Part shown: positions 36,219 through 48,562 of the stretch, piece by piece
Layout: the number at the start of each line of letters is the position of its first letter
How positions within the stretch are numbered: the first letter of the stretch is position 1
Assembly: GCA_029990175.1 (NCBI GenBank)
Contig: JARKIP010000023.1
Span: 25,687,501 to 25,751,500, forward strand
From: Petunia secreta
Lineage: Eukaryota > Streptophyta > Magnoliopsida > Solanales > Solanaceae
Direction of reading: 5' to 3'
Length of the DNA stretch: 64,000 nt
Position numbers and translations under genes: made by a program
Notes under the pieces: generated by a model
The model's input: only the letters and a program-made list of their open reading frames with translations
Database searches by the model: none
What the model was told of the DNA's origin: nothing

Positions 36219-37112
36219 GGCTCAACGTAGAGGAGAAGCACCGGAGGCAGCACCCGCTATGCTAGCTATTTCACCAGGCTTAAGCCTCCGACTTTCTCGG
36301 GCCGATCATCTGATAATCCTTGGGAAGTTTTAGATTGTTGCCAGCATATGTCGGGGGCTCTTGGGTATTTTGAAAAGTATGGTGTTGACTATACTGCATT
36401 TCAATTCGAGGATCCAGCTCTGGCGTGGTAGACTGTGCTCCTATCAGCTAGGCAGTGCTTGCATAAGTTAACCTGGTGCGAGTTCTCTCGCAAATTTATG
36501 GAGAAGTTTCTCCCTCGTAGTGAGCTCGATGAAGAGCATCGCCAGTTCGAGAGGATAAGGTAGGATAACCTATTTGTGTCTGATTATGAAATCTTGTTCT
36601 CTGATATATCCATATATGCTTCAAACCTAGTTCATTAGCCTTCAAAAAAGGTCAGGAGATTAATTGATAGGCTTTCTCCTTCTTTGCGGTCCCCCATGGT
36701 TTGAGAGATCGAGTTCGTTTTATATATCACTTGATACTGCTCTGAGGTATGAGTGTTATTATAGATTGGAGCAGGAAGAGTTTGAGCGGGAGAGTAAGAG
36801 ATCTCTTGACCCTCGTAGGCATCTCAGTACCTCATCTCGAGGTAAAAGTTATTATCATCAGAAGAGGCTACCTGATAGGTCATCTCGGCTTATGGCGCGT
36901 GATTCTTAGAATGCGCCGGCATCTCAATAATATTAGTTTCGATCTTCCTTCCATAGTTATCAGCAGTCTGACCAGCATTCATTTTCGGCCAAAAGGTGTT
37001 ACCATTATCGCCAACCTGGTCATCTTAAGAGGAACTGTCCCTTACACCGATATGAGAGACTCATCCTCTCGTCCCCAGGAATTTAAGAGGCCTAAGGGTG
37101 CTTCATTTGGAT
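36219..37112 (+). pseudogene. Gypsy-like gag of element F, broken
   Basis: Starts MAQRRGEAPEAAPAM. The retrotransposon-gag domain is recognisable across several frames: LKPPTFSGRSSDNPWE, YFEKYGVDYTAFQFEDPALAW then a TAG, LLSARQCLHKLTWCEFSRKF, MEKFLPRSELDEEHRQFERI, and PSLRSP. A nucleocapsid knuckle near 37000-37040 reads CYHYRQPGHLKRNCP, with the second Cys replaced by Tyr. The solo LTR at 37118 interrupts the Arg/Gly-rich C-terminal tail, which resumes at 39404 (SRSRERGG...). Confidence 0.82.
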
Positions 37113-37117
37113 CTTAG

Positions 37118-39398
37118 TGTCATGACCCATTACCGTCATGACTGGCACCAGATGCCACTATCCTACATTGAGCAAACCACCAATAACACTATCCATATGC
37201 ATGATGAAATATGCAACACTTAATCATTCCATGATAATATTTAAAAGGTATTCATTTTTAATAGAGTTTGCAATATGTAGAATTGGTCCCTTTTCAGGTA
37301 ATTAACAATATGTAGCCTTGGTCCCTTTCAAGGCAATTAACAATATGTAACATTGGCCCCCTTCCGGGCAATTAAAAATAATATAAAGATGTGATAATGC
37401 ACATTTAATCATCCATATATGACATATGAGTGGTTGACAAAATAAGATCCTAACCCCCAAAGACTAGAGAGCCTCTATGATGTAAGGAATGAAACAAAGC
37501 ACACATATATCCGGCTATACAAAAGAATAGAAATATTTCTATCAAAATGCATCCATAGAATAGAAGGTGGAGCTCACCAAATAGCAAGGAAGTAGGAACA
37601 ACCCTAGCATGCGCGGTCGTCCTGCACAAAGCCTGCACCTGAAACAAGTGGCAACACGGCAAAAGGAAGCCTGAGTACATGATAGGTACTTAGTATGCAT
37701 CACAACGAAACTACTACAAAATGGTGGAACAAGAATTAAAAAGCAATGCAATGCATGATAATTTACTTCTAAATCATAACTTTCATAACATCATTTGTGA
37801 AACTAACTCGGGCTCCTTAGGCCCTAATTATATTCATCAAACCATTTATAATTTTTACCGGTAGAACCATTTTAACCGACATTTTATCATTACATCAGCT
37901 TATCATCTGACACCCAATCGCCTATCCCGACTGGGGCGGAGCTTCCTTGCAATGTCGTGTGATGGAGAGCATATGTTAGCAAGGCCAATATTTATTAATC
38001 TTCACTTCCGTACAAGTGAACATCTCTACAGCGGCACGTGTAGTTTCTAGATATTCATTGTTCATTTCAACAACTGAATATCCTTTCAGTTCTCAAAGTT
38101 CCTCCCAAAAACACTTTTAAGTCAATACCGTTTCATATCTTTCAATATTCCACACAAGGGCTCAATCCCATGATTTAGGCACTTTATGCCAAGTTCATCA
38201 TCTCATAAACATACATCTCAAAATAAATCATTTCAATGAATGCCATGATTTTTATATAGCAACAAATAGCAATTTATATTCAATTGATTTCATAAAAGAT
38301 AAATAGAATGAAAGAAATGTATAGTCATTAGCAACTTCATTCTAAATTACGCTCGCTTGACCCAACGAACACAAGACCTCATTTAGAATATCATATTGAA
38401 CACATGAACAAAAGGGAGTTAGGCTGAATATACCTCAATCTGGCTCAATTAGTTCGCAAATGCTAGCTCCAAGAATTCGAACAAGCTCAATCTATATTCA
38501 AGAATTTAATTTCATCACTACCAAATCATAATCTCAGTATCTCTATTGTGTAAGTATTTTGGAATCAACAAAATGACATCCAAAAATGCTACACTTCCGC
38601 TTTGATTACAACTTGGGACATCAATCATATTTATGGATTTTTAAAGGTTGATAAATGTCGCTTGATACTCCTCAAACAATATTTACTAGCCCACCCTAAC
38701 CATACTTCATCTTTTCCAACAACTACCAACCACTATTAATGATGAAGCCTAGAGTTTCATGAATACACTCTACCAACAACTACAAATGCAGTTAATCACT
38801 AAGATCCTTCGATTTTACTCATAAATAATGAGTTTAGTTGGAAGAAATTACCTCAAGAAGAAAGCCATAAGACTTCTCTATCATGGTGAACTCTTCAAGA
38901 TTTTGATGAATCTAAACATACATGGTTGAATCTTGTTAAGGAGTGTATTAGTTAACTTAGATTAGCACAAAACCATGATATAATCTTACCTTCGGAAATA
39001 TGGTTGAACCCTTGGTCGAATTTTCCTCAAAAGCTTCTCAAAGAAGTAAGAAAGGGGAGAAAAGTGGTCAAAATTGGGTCGGTACTTATATACCCAACCA
39101 CATTCTGCTTTTGTGCCTTTTCATGCTTTAGCACGAGACCTTCTGTTCAGGCAGATTTTCCCTTCGTGCCTTTTCATCCTTTAGCACACCTACCTGGGAG
39201 CTAAACATTGATTTAAATCCAACCTTTTCACCTTGCATCCTCCCTTGGCAATCTAATATATTTCCATACCATAGAGTAAACGTCTCCCACTTCCTTAGCC
39301 ACTATAAAAAAGATCATTTGGCATAGAAAATTAGGACATTCAAATAGAGTTTATTATTAAAATGATCAAAAGATTATGAAAGTTTTAGGATCGCTACA
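37118..39398 (-). mobile_element. Solo LTR of a different LTR-retrotransposon family
   Basis: A 2281-bp insertion running TGTCATGACCCATTACCGTC...TTAGGATCGCTACA, i.e. on the minus strand TGTAGCGATCC...GGGTCATGACA. It is flanked by a perfect 5-bp duplication CTTAG (37113-37117 and 39399-39403). It has no primer site, coding sequence or second LTR, so it arose by LTR-LTR recombination. Short frames inside are not conserved genes. Confidence 0.9.
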
Positions 39399-39403
39399 CT
39401 TAG

Positions 39404-41159
39404 TTAGGTAGAGAAGCACCACCATCTAGTAGGAGTCGAGAGCGTGGTGGCAGTGATCCCTCAATGGAAGATTATCAGGGCAGCGGTTCAGTTCAACTTA
39501 GAGGCAGTTCTATGCACTGCCAATCAGGCCCTATACTGAGGCATCCAATGTAGTAAAAACCAAGTAATTCTTCTTTTCCTTATTTTTGGATATGATCTTT
39601 TTCCCTTAAAATGATTTAGGATTCATCTATATCTAATATGACTCCGTAGTTTTTCTGGGATATTTTTTCTATTAAGGATCTGTCATGGTAGAGGGGAGAG
39701 TTCCTAGTATGTCGTACTTTTGGGGTTTTTGAGACCTTGGTTGTCTATCTGGTTTAAGTACGAGGGATTTTGAAGTAAGTATTGATGTTGTCTGTTTAGC
39801 ATTATGTTGTGACACCCTCAGCTATGGTGTCAAGTCAGTTTATATCTCTTTCTATATTCCGTGTCAGTCGATTGATGGGGTTCTTATTCACCAACTTTAG
39901 AAAGTATCACCTTTCTACCACTGTAAAGCAATTAATAAGTAAAGTTTGATCTCTTCATCTCGCCTTGGTTCGAGACACTAGTAGGACCATCTTTCTCTAT
40001 GAGCTTGTCTCTGTTGCAAAAAGGATTTCTCAATGATTTATCAGACCTTCCTTTTGATTTGAAGATGGAGTTGGCATGAATGATGTGCTATAAGCTCATT
40101 CAATGCATATTTCTTCCATTGTGGTTCTCTAACTTGCTTGACTCAAAAGATAGTCTAGCTTTAGTAGCCAGATAAATGAAAGGTGAGCTTCAAGAAGCTC
40201 CAATCACTGTTAACGTTAGCTCAGGGCTCCCTTTTCCTTCTGGAACTAGTAAGTTTAGGTGAGGTTATAGTCACTTGTGATGTTTCTTGTGTTTGGTCGG
40301 AATGCGTTTCAATGTATCCAGGTAATCATATTGCTGGTGTCTTAATGTTACTAAAGGTAATTGAAAGCGAAATCCGACTCGTGAATTAAAGCCATCAAAC
40401 AGTGGTACTTGTGGTGAAGTTTTAGAAGTCATGAACTTGAGAATTTTAGCTCCTTTGCAACTCGAGAGAATAATTTGGTTGCTCGGATCCGCTCATGTTA
40501 TAGCTAAGTGTTCCTTAGTCGAGCAAACTGACAGAGGATACCTTGAAGGTTTCTATTCTCTGTCAGTTGATCAGTATATTCTAAGTGGAGAAGCATCCCT
40601 CCAATCTTAGCCGTTGATAATATTCTTGAAAGTGTCGCCAAATCTTAAAACAAAGTTTTAGGTCCATGTCTTCTATGTATCAAGATGTATATGGACGAGG
40701 TGATTTGTCAGTTTGATTAGCGGAGATCAATGCCATTTCGTCCAGTTTTTCGTGTATCTTCGTTTTGAAAATATAAAGTCCTCATCCAATGATCGGGGAA
40801 GATTCAGTCTATCCAAATGTAAATTTAGCTTGCTAAGAGAATTACTCTCCATAGAAAATTTGAGAGTTGTGCGCTATGAAATCCTAGTGATAGAAGTGTA
40901 ATGGTAAGGAAGATGCATGAAAACTCGAGTTAAGTTAATCATATCCTTTCTTATAACCAAGGTATAATCTTGAATCTGCAACTAAAGAGTTGTGTCTCAT
41001 TGAATATCGCCTAAATAAGTTAGGCAATGGTCTTATAATATCGTCTGACTGTTATTAAAAGTTCATTCAAACTATTCCCCAAGTTAAGTATAAAAGTACT
41101 CTACTAAAGAAAGGACTCTAGCTCGTTCGAGGACAAACAAAAGTCTAAGTGAAGGAGAA
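39404..41159 (+). other. Gag tail, pol-free tail and polypurine tract of element F
   Basis: Begins with the end of gag (SRERGGSDPSMEDYQGSGSV). It then continues with the family's non-pol tail (landmarks GATCTGTCATGGTAGAGGGG, GTGGAGAAGCATCCC, AGGACAAACAAAAGTC). It ends in AAGTGAAGGAGAA immediately before the 3' LTR. No RT, RNase H or integrase was recognised in any frame. Confidence 0.75.
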
Positions 41160-43323
41160 TGAAATGATCCTAGTTATTCATTTCATGATTTAGGACTCCG
41201 ATTAGCAAGCCAACAGTCGTAAAAGCTCTGTAATGTCCATTTGGACTTTCTGCAAAAATTTGAGCTGAATCGAATCTCGTTTGGTAGGTCTTGGAAGCCG
41301 ACTTCAGTTTCTAGTGCTGGTAAAGCTGAAATAGGTTTTTGAGATTGATCTAATTAAATGAGAACCGATTTGAAAATCGAAAGTGTCGTTAGCTTCCTAT
41401 GGTCATTAGTGACCTGTGTGAACTTTCGAAAGTTAAATTCGAGGTTGTTCGGATAGTTTTTGCAAAAGTTCTGAGAGTTGAAACTTAACCTCTATTCATT
41501 TGACCCTCGCCTTGTGTTTCTGAAATCTAATTCCACATACGTCTTCTCGAGCATGTGATGTTGGCGCTCTTCCTAGCAGCTTACCTGCGCGATCCCGCAA
41601 AACTGAGCGCGACATCGATGGATGTTCTATCTTTTCTATGTGTTAGCACTGGGGCAATTGCGACTGTGCTGCACTAGGTTGCGAAGGCGACGGTGCAAGC
41701 ACAATAGCATTGCCTTGGGTTATAAAATAACCCTTGTGTCAGCAAATTTTATCCATTTCAATTTAGTTAAGAGCAAATTGTTGGTACCAAATCATTGATA
41801 TTAATGAGGTATCTATATCTTTTAATTGTGTTAATTTATGTTTATGGAGTTACATTCTCATGAATTTAGCTTTGGTATGTTGGGTTTGAATGCTAAAACT
41901 ATGAAATTAGAGAATTGAGTCAAATTGGACTCAAGTATGTAATCCAATGGTATATTTAAATTTGTAGGACTGTGATGTGTCCAAAAATCTATTGTTTAGG
42001 GGCGTTCAGCTGAGTCACGCCCAACGGTAATAGCTAAAATATCCATTTTGTAAGCACTTATATGTGCGGCTTCGCTTTTTTGGCTTAGAGAAAGGCTGTT
42101 CCAAGAGGCGTTGTTATGGAGAATAGCTCGTTCAGTAATCTATTAGGCCCTAGACTAGAGGTAAGTGATTTCATCCTATTCTTTGACGGCTTTTGGCTTT
42201 ATGGATGTTCTATTCACGCGTTCTTCATGTGAATAGCTGCCAATAAGGCGTACTTACTACACTAAAGCTTTGTATTTATCATTGAAATGGGAGTATTATA
42301 CTCTAACTTGTGAGTTTGATTTGTTTTGATTGCATTGCATATGTGTTGTGATGTATTATACTTACTCACAAGCTAAGAATAAGAGAATTATGGTCACTAT
42401 GAATATCAATTGAGAAGCTATAAGCTTAAAGCTATGTCAAGACCGCAAAGGTTCAGGGTTGGTCGTGAATACCGATTGAAGAATTGCTTGTTGTGTGCAT
42501 TTGTATGTTGTTCTGTGGCTTGGTTATTGTATTTGTTGATAGGATAAGACAGTCGGGTCGCTCGCCGCGACAGTATGACTTAGGGATCGGGTTGTACGAC
42601 ACAATAGTCGTAGTTAATACAGGATCGGGTTACGCGCCCTAGTACTATGAGTATCTGGATCGAGTTGTTTGCCACAACCTCATAGTTAATCAGACTGGTT
42701 TATGTTGAAAAAATATGTATATGTGATTGTGATAATTGTTTGCTTTGTATATAGCTTAGTTGCTTCGTATGTTGCTTCAAGGTGTGGTGGTTGAGGGATA
42801 TAAGCATGGATTCTGTGTTTACTGCTAAGTAGTTGTTTGTGTGTTTCTTGTTTCTTGCCGGCCAGCTTACCTGTTTCTGCAAGGTAGCTAGCTAGCCTCC
42901 ACTTACGAAGTCCTTTCGACTCACTCTCTCTTTGCTTCTTGTTGTGTATTTTTGTTTTGGCAGGTTTTTTCTCGAGGACTGAGTTCATGACGTGATTGAG
43001 GAGCGAAGACGTGATCATCTGTCAGGGTGAGCTAGCTTTTATCTGTGATTGCCACCAGTTGTAGTTCTCTTGTATTTGATATATTTTGCTCCCTTTCTTT
43101 GGGAGGTGTATGTATTTTTTATACTCTTAGGTGTCTGGTCTGGATAGCCTTAAACATAGTGTATTGGGTAAACATCTATAATTTCTTCTATACATCTCAT
43201 ATATATATATCTATATATATATATATGTATGTATATTAGTTTGGTTATGTTTCTTTAAGTCTACTTTCTTGTCTCAAGTTATTCGTATGTTTATTTTTCA
43301 AAAATCCGTGTCATATCAACCTA
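41160..43323 (+). repeat. 3' LTR of element F, 3' end damaged
   Basis: TGAAATGATCC to AAATCCGTGTCA. Donor-like GAGGTAAGTG sits at 42158-42167, and acceptor-like TTTTGTTTTGGCAG ends at 42963. A degenerate 35-bp array lies near 42553-42683 and a (TA)n run at about 43198-43226. The block GGGTTCGCCCGACGGGTC near the LTR end is deleted. Confidence 0.82.
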
Positions 43324-44197
43324 AGTTTCCCGTGTAAAAATCACTTGCTGAATCAACTCAGCTATCCTTGTGGGTCTGCCCTATTCTAACTTATGACATA
43401 ACATGAGCAAGCTAAATGGCAAATTTTCATCATCTTTCATGCTAGATCAGTACTAACCAGCCAAACTACTTGACTTTCTCAAACTATCAAAATACCACCA
43501 ACAACATATGACTTCATACTCAAAATTGAAGCCTGCCGCAAACTAATGCTAAACCTTACGCCTAACTAGATTAACAAAAGAAAAAAAAAGCTAAATCAGA
43601 CATACATCATGTTTCAAACTACAGCTTCATGACAAATTTATACTTTAAATATTGAGACATAACATCTACGAATAAATTCATTCATAGACATGGACAACAA
43701 TAGGTTTATAACCTACTACTTGAACAACTGAACAATAAGTCAAGCAATGGCAACCTATAGCTCTGATGCATTAAGTTAATAAGAAAACGCTTGCAAGCTA
43801 TCATACAATCTGAAATCCATTAACTACTCACACAACAAACTATATCAGCATAACGATTTTATTTTACATACTAAGTACTATAACTAAACAAATGAAGATA
43901 AACTACTCTAACTTATGTGCATGAACTATAGCGAAACAACAGACTCACTCACTGAATCACATGCTAATTATTGATATATAAAAAAAATTCTTTATTGCTA
44001 AACAAGTTTCACAAATTTAAACTTAAGGGACAAAGGAAACAAAGATGACTAAGTTTTAATCTAACCCATCAAACCAAAATATCGCAAACATTACCCTTGC
44101 TCTGATTCAACACCGCTATCAGTGCCTCACAGTTGCCTCGATGTCGAACTGCAGAACCAAAGTATCACCACCAATCCATCACCTTACACAACATCAC
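43324..44197. other. Unassigned AT-rich interval
   Basis: No open frame of interest and no repeat family recognised. Confidence 0.4.
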
Positions 44198-45110
44198 TGA
44201 AACGATCTCGGTCAGTCGTTTCGGGAGTTAAGACTCTGATTAACATGCCGACCACCTCAAAAGCTTCATAAGGTCCGTTAGAACTTGTCTGTAAACTTTG
44301 AGCTAAATAAGACCTCGTTTGGTAGATATCGAAAGAAGGTTTCAGTTTATGTTCTCGGTAAAGCATAAAAAGAGGTTTTCGAGCTTCATTTTGGCGAATG
44401 AGCTCCGATTCAAAATCAGAAAGCGTTGTTAGGTTCGTATGGTCATTTGGACCTGTGTGAACTATTGAAAGTGAATTCTGAGGTCGTTCGGATAGTTTCC
44501 GCTAAAGTTCCGAAAATTAAGAATTTGATCTCTTTCCGTTTAATTCACATCTTGAGTTTCGGGATTCCGCTTCGAGATTCGTCTTAACGAATACGTCACA
44601 TAAACTTTGTATGACTTGCTTGATAAATTTGGGATCATTCCAAATTTTGTAGGGTTCTATTTTAATTTTAGTCGCAGCAGCAAGTTTTCAAAAAAACAAT
44701 AACAAAAAGAAAAAAAGGAAAATATAAATAAGGAGAAAGGCGGTGGATCGCTTAGCTTAAGGAAAAAAAAACGAAAGCGGAACAGAAACGAGAAAAGAAA
44801 TAAGAAACGAAAGAGAACACAGTGAAGGAAAAAGAAGCCAGAAAAGAGAGAAAGGAACGGAAAAGGAGAGGGAAAAAAATATAATTTTCACCCCGAACCA
44901 TCCATGTAATGATGTTAATACATTATTTAAGTTTACTACATATTTTTGAATATATTTTAACGGAAAAAATTGGGATATTATACATCGTTCTAATGAATTA
45001 AATTGATAATTTAAAGGGTTAATTGGACCCCGATAATGGAATTGATTATATATTCATACTCATGGAGTTATGGGCAACCCATAACTATAATTTATTTAGA
45101 GTTTAGTTAT
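44198..45110 (+). mobile_element. 5'-terminal LTR fragment, copy H of the gypsy-like family
   Basis: Starts at the intact LTR terminus TGAAACGATCTCGGTCAG. It keeps the A/G-rich tract (44690-44880) and the ATTGGACCCCGATAATGG block, then is cut at 45110 by a sequence beginning TGTTGACACCC. The rest of the LTR does not resume on the other side. Confidence 0.85.
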
Positions 45111-47106
45111 TGTTGACACCCAATTTTGTCCCTCTTTTTTATATATTTGGTTATAGTTTAACTTAAAGGTGCAATTTAACTGTTTGAACAAATATGCATT
45201 CGAAAACATGCAATTACGTGTGTTACCTCCTATTTACACATGATATACTTTATTTGTGATTATATTATGTAATTTACAATATTTAGGCTATTTTTGAAAT
45301 TGTGGCTATTTGTGTAATTTAGTGCATGAATAAAGTTTTATAATTATTTGTAACTATTTATACGTATTTAACATACGTTGACCCTAATTTTTTCATGTGT
45401 GCATTTTCTTTTACTTCACACTTTGTATAATATACGTATATCTGTATTTTTATTTTTTACTTGTGCACCTTTAAATTATTATCAGTCCAATTAAAAGATA
45501 TCTAGTCCAATTTTCGACTTCCTATTCATTGAATTTGAGTCCTTCTAAATTCAAATCTTCTTCTCCTATCTCGAACCTAGACGAAAAGACAGTCCAAATA
45601 CATTCCTCATGTTTTGAAATTTTTTACACTTTTCTTCTTTCCTATTTTAAGTAATCCCCCTAATCTCTCCATAATTCCCTCCCTATTCAAAATCTCCAAA
45701 TCCCACAATCCCTCAAGATCACCCTCAAATGTTTCACATAATTCCCTAATATCTCTAAAATAAAATATCCCCTAATCTTTTACACTTAATGTATCTACCC
45801 ATCTTTGACACTAAGCTAGCGTTTGGACATAGTTTTTGGGTGTTTTTGGGCAAAACTGGTTGAACCCAATTTTTGGGAGTTTTTGGGAAATCCCCTTATA
45901 AACTTCAAATTTTGTTCCAAATAAAATGCATGTCCAAACAAAATTTCAATTTCTCAAATTTCAAATCCCAAATCTCAAATCATGTCCAAACGTGAGCTAA
46001 GTAATTCTTCTACGATTACTCCCTCGGTCCCTCTCAATTACCATCAGATTCCCACATCCCCTTCATCTCTCTAACTTCAGAATAAAAATCTTCCCCCAAC
46101 GTCTGAAATCTCAATTCACGCCCAACTCATCTTTCCCCGAACGGCTCTCCCACTCATTTTGTTATATAATGATTCGTTAATGTTATTCAACACTGGTAGC
46201 AGCAAGCATATACACACAGAGTACAATACAGACACACCAGAATACCCCCTTCGTCCTCTTCTTTCAATCCACAACAGAAACACACACACACAAGCGCGCG
46301 CACAGTGGCACTCAGCGATACACCTGCCCCCTTTCCTCTTTCTCCATTACACGCCACCCACATACATACACCATAATATACGATCCCAAAAACACACACA
46401 GATGCGTACACCAAGCAGAAATAGAGGAGATCAAAACAAAGGGGGCTTTTGGGGGGTTCAGGAAATCCGAAAGGGGGAAGGGGAGATCGAAAAAGGGGAG
46501 ATTCGGGAGCAACAGTAAGAGCACCATCGGAATCCTTCGCCGGTGACATATTGACTCTTCTTCCCTTGTTCAGTTTTGGTTTTTTTTACTGAAATTTTAA
46601 AAAAAAAAAAGTCGGAACAGAGACGGGGTTGCAGCGACTACGCTGCTTGAAAACCCAGTTGGTAGTCGCTCCTCCTCCTCTACTTGATTTGATTTCGATC
46701 GATGCCACCATCTATGTTCTTACCGGTGAATTTGGACTACCGGCTACTCGTTCTATCGTTCTCGTTACCTTTGCTATCGATTTGTCTTGGCTGGGAATGT
46801 CCCACTGGCGATACTTAGTTGTTGGTCTCTGTTGGTTTTAGTAATATGGATGGTTTAGTTGTTCTTGATTATTACATTACAGATTGGTGGGCCCGTTATT
46901 TATATTGATGATAACGTATTAGTTTGGTTGGAATTGCTTACTATGTAACCGTTTACTGTTGTTAATTTGAACAGTTAATTGCCAGTAAAAATAATCAATT
47001 TGTGGCCACTACACTGATTTTGAACGGATACTACATCGTTAGGCCAAAGACATTTTGGAGGCCAATACAAGTCCCGTCCTATATACATACAATCTCCTTA
47101 CGTGTC
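45111..47106 (+). mobile_element. Probable LTR of another retrotransposon family (TGTTGACACCC type), truncated
   Basis: Begins TGTTGACACCCAATTTTGTC, a start I associate with gypsy-type LTRs in plants. It contains a MITE, CA/CG microsatellite tracts (46277-46305), an A/G-rich GGGGGAAGGGGAG stretch near 46470 and a run of A at 46601-46610. This resembles a promoter plus leader region, but no gene with known domains was found in the several open frames. The right boundary is set only by the start of element E. Confidence 0.45.
45815..45997. mobile_element. MITE, PIF/Harbinger (Tourist)-like
   Basis: 183 bp with imperfect terminal inverted repeats GCTAGCGTTTGGACATAG / CATGTCCAAACGTGAGC and a 3-bp duplication TAA (45812-45814 and 45998-46000). 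No coding capacity. The TAA duplication suggests Tourist-like mobilisation by a PIF/Harbinger transposase (family knowledge). Confidence 0.72.
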
Positions 47107-47751
47107 TGACACGACCCGAAATCCGGCTAGGCCGTGCGGACACCCGACATCCTCCCCTAGACCCGTCAGGCGAACCGTTACCAAATTAATAAGGAAAATA
47201 AATATAATTTAATTCATAAATTAGAACAGAAAAAGCACAGACATACTGATACCTCAAAGCTGTACAAAAAAAATTACAGCTGACTACCCAACATACTAGG
47301 TTTAGGGCTATCCAGACTAGACATCTAAGAGTACGAAAGAAGACAGATACCTCCTGAAGGGAACAAAATGCAACTGAAATAATAAACATGAAACTGTGGC
47401 CATCCTGAATAGAAGTTGGCTCACCCTGACAGCTGAAGTCATCTTTGCTCCTTCATAACGTGGCGAACTCAATCCTGGAGCGAACCTGCCGAAACAAAAT
47501 AGATAGACAAAGACAAACAACAAACAAGGGTGAGTCAAAAGGACTCAATAAGTGGGGCAGACTAGCCACCTCAAAGAATAGGATAGCTAGCCAGGGAGAA
47601 GAAAAATAGATAAACCAAATTTCTCTTATTTAAATTATAAAATGGCAGAGCCAAATAATAACTGGAAACACGTATGGGATCATAAACTCATAAACAACCA
47701 GGGACAAAAGACAGACAGAACATATAGGTTTTTAAGTATCCCGAACATAAT

Positions 47752-47892
47752 ATTGTCACGGTGTGCAACCCAATCCACATATTCATACTGTCGCGGTGTG
47801 CAACCTGATCCATATACTCATACTGTCGCGGAGTGCAACCTGATCCATATATTCATTCTGTCGCGGCGTGCAACCCGATCCATATATTTATA
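47752..47892. repeat. 35-bp minisatellite in the 3' LTR of E
   Basis: Four units of the CGGTGTGCAACC / GATCCATATATTCATAC type, 35-bp period. Here the TATAAATA core is mostly degraded (ATGAATATATGG on the LTR sense strand). Confidence 0.92.
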
Positions 47893-48075
47893 GCATATAA
47901 ACCAATTAAGGACTCTAAATAGCAAGAAACGTATAGGAAAACTGAAATATGTCCACAATATGGTATACATACGGCATACACAAAATACAGCATGATAGTC
48001 ACACACTAGTCAAACGGTGCAACAAAATGGGATGAATGCAGTATGATGCAATGAGGTCACATGTGCCAAATAAAT

Positions 48076-48562
48076 GGGGCGGAATCCTCCTACCCTCAAT
48101 ATGATGTAAGGAGCGGAATCCTGCTACTCCGAGGGCGGAATCCTCCTCCTACCCTCAATATGATGTAAGGAGCGAAATCCTGCTACTCCGAGGGCGGAAT
48201 CCTCCTACCCTCAATATGATGCAATGGAGTGGAATCTTCCTGCTCCTGGGGCGGAATCCTCCTGCACCCAATATAATGCAATGGAGCGGAATCCTCCTGC
48301 TCCTGGGGCGGAATCCTCCTGCACCCAATATAATGCAATGGAGCGGAATCCTCTTGCTCCTAGGGCGGAATCCTCCTGTACCCAATATAATTCAATGGAG
48401 CGGAATCCTCCTGCTCCTAGTACGGAATCCTCCTGCACCCAATATAATGCAATGGAGCGGAATCCTCGTGCTCATGGGGCGGAATCCTCCTTCACCCAAA
48501 AAAATGCAATGGAGCGGAATCCTCCTGCTCCTAGGGCAGAATCCTCCTGCACCCAATATAAT
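48076..48562. repeat. 57-bp composite minisatellite in the 3' LTR of E
   Basis: Regular 57-bp units from about 48225, each made of GGAGCGGAATCCTCCTGCTC, GGGGCGGAATCCTCCTGCAC and the spacer CCAATATAATGCAAT, preceded by less regular TACCCTCAATATGATG units. Because 57 is divisible by three, several frames stay open throughout. Confidence 0.95.

Larger units (their letters stand above)
33653..43323 (+). mobile_element. Gypsy-like element F (gag only, two LTRs, nested solo LTR)
   Basis: A diverged member of the same LTR family: 5' LTR, decayed primer site, gag remnant, a solo LTR inserted in the interior, a pol-free tail, polypurine tract and 3' LTR, all plus strand. Flanking 5-bp words (TGTTC on the left, TATCA on the right) do not match; the 3' LTR end is deleted, which would explain this. 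Without the nested insertion the interior is about 2.9 kb, far too short for gag-pol. Confidence 0.82.

Noticed and set aside
46159..46549. A host gene promoter and first exon (CT/CA-rich leader, 119-120 residue frames on both strands)
   Set aside because: The interval begins with a retrotransposon-like TGTTGACACCC terminus, neither frame has a known domain, and overlapping antisense frames of equal length point to base composition.
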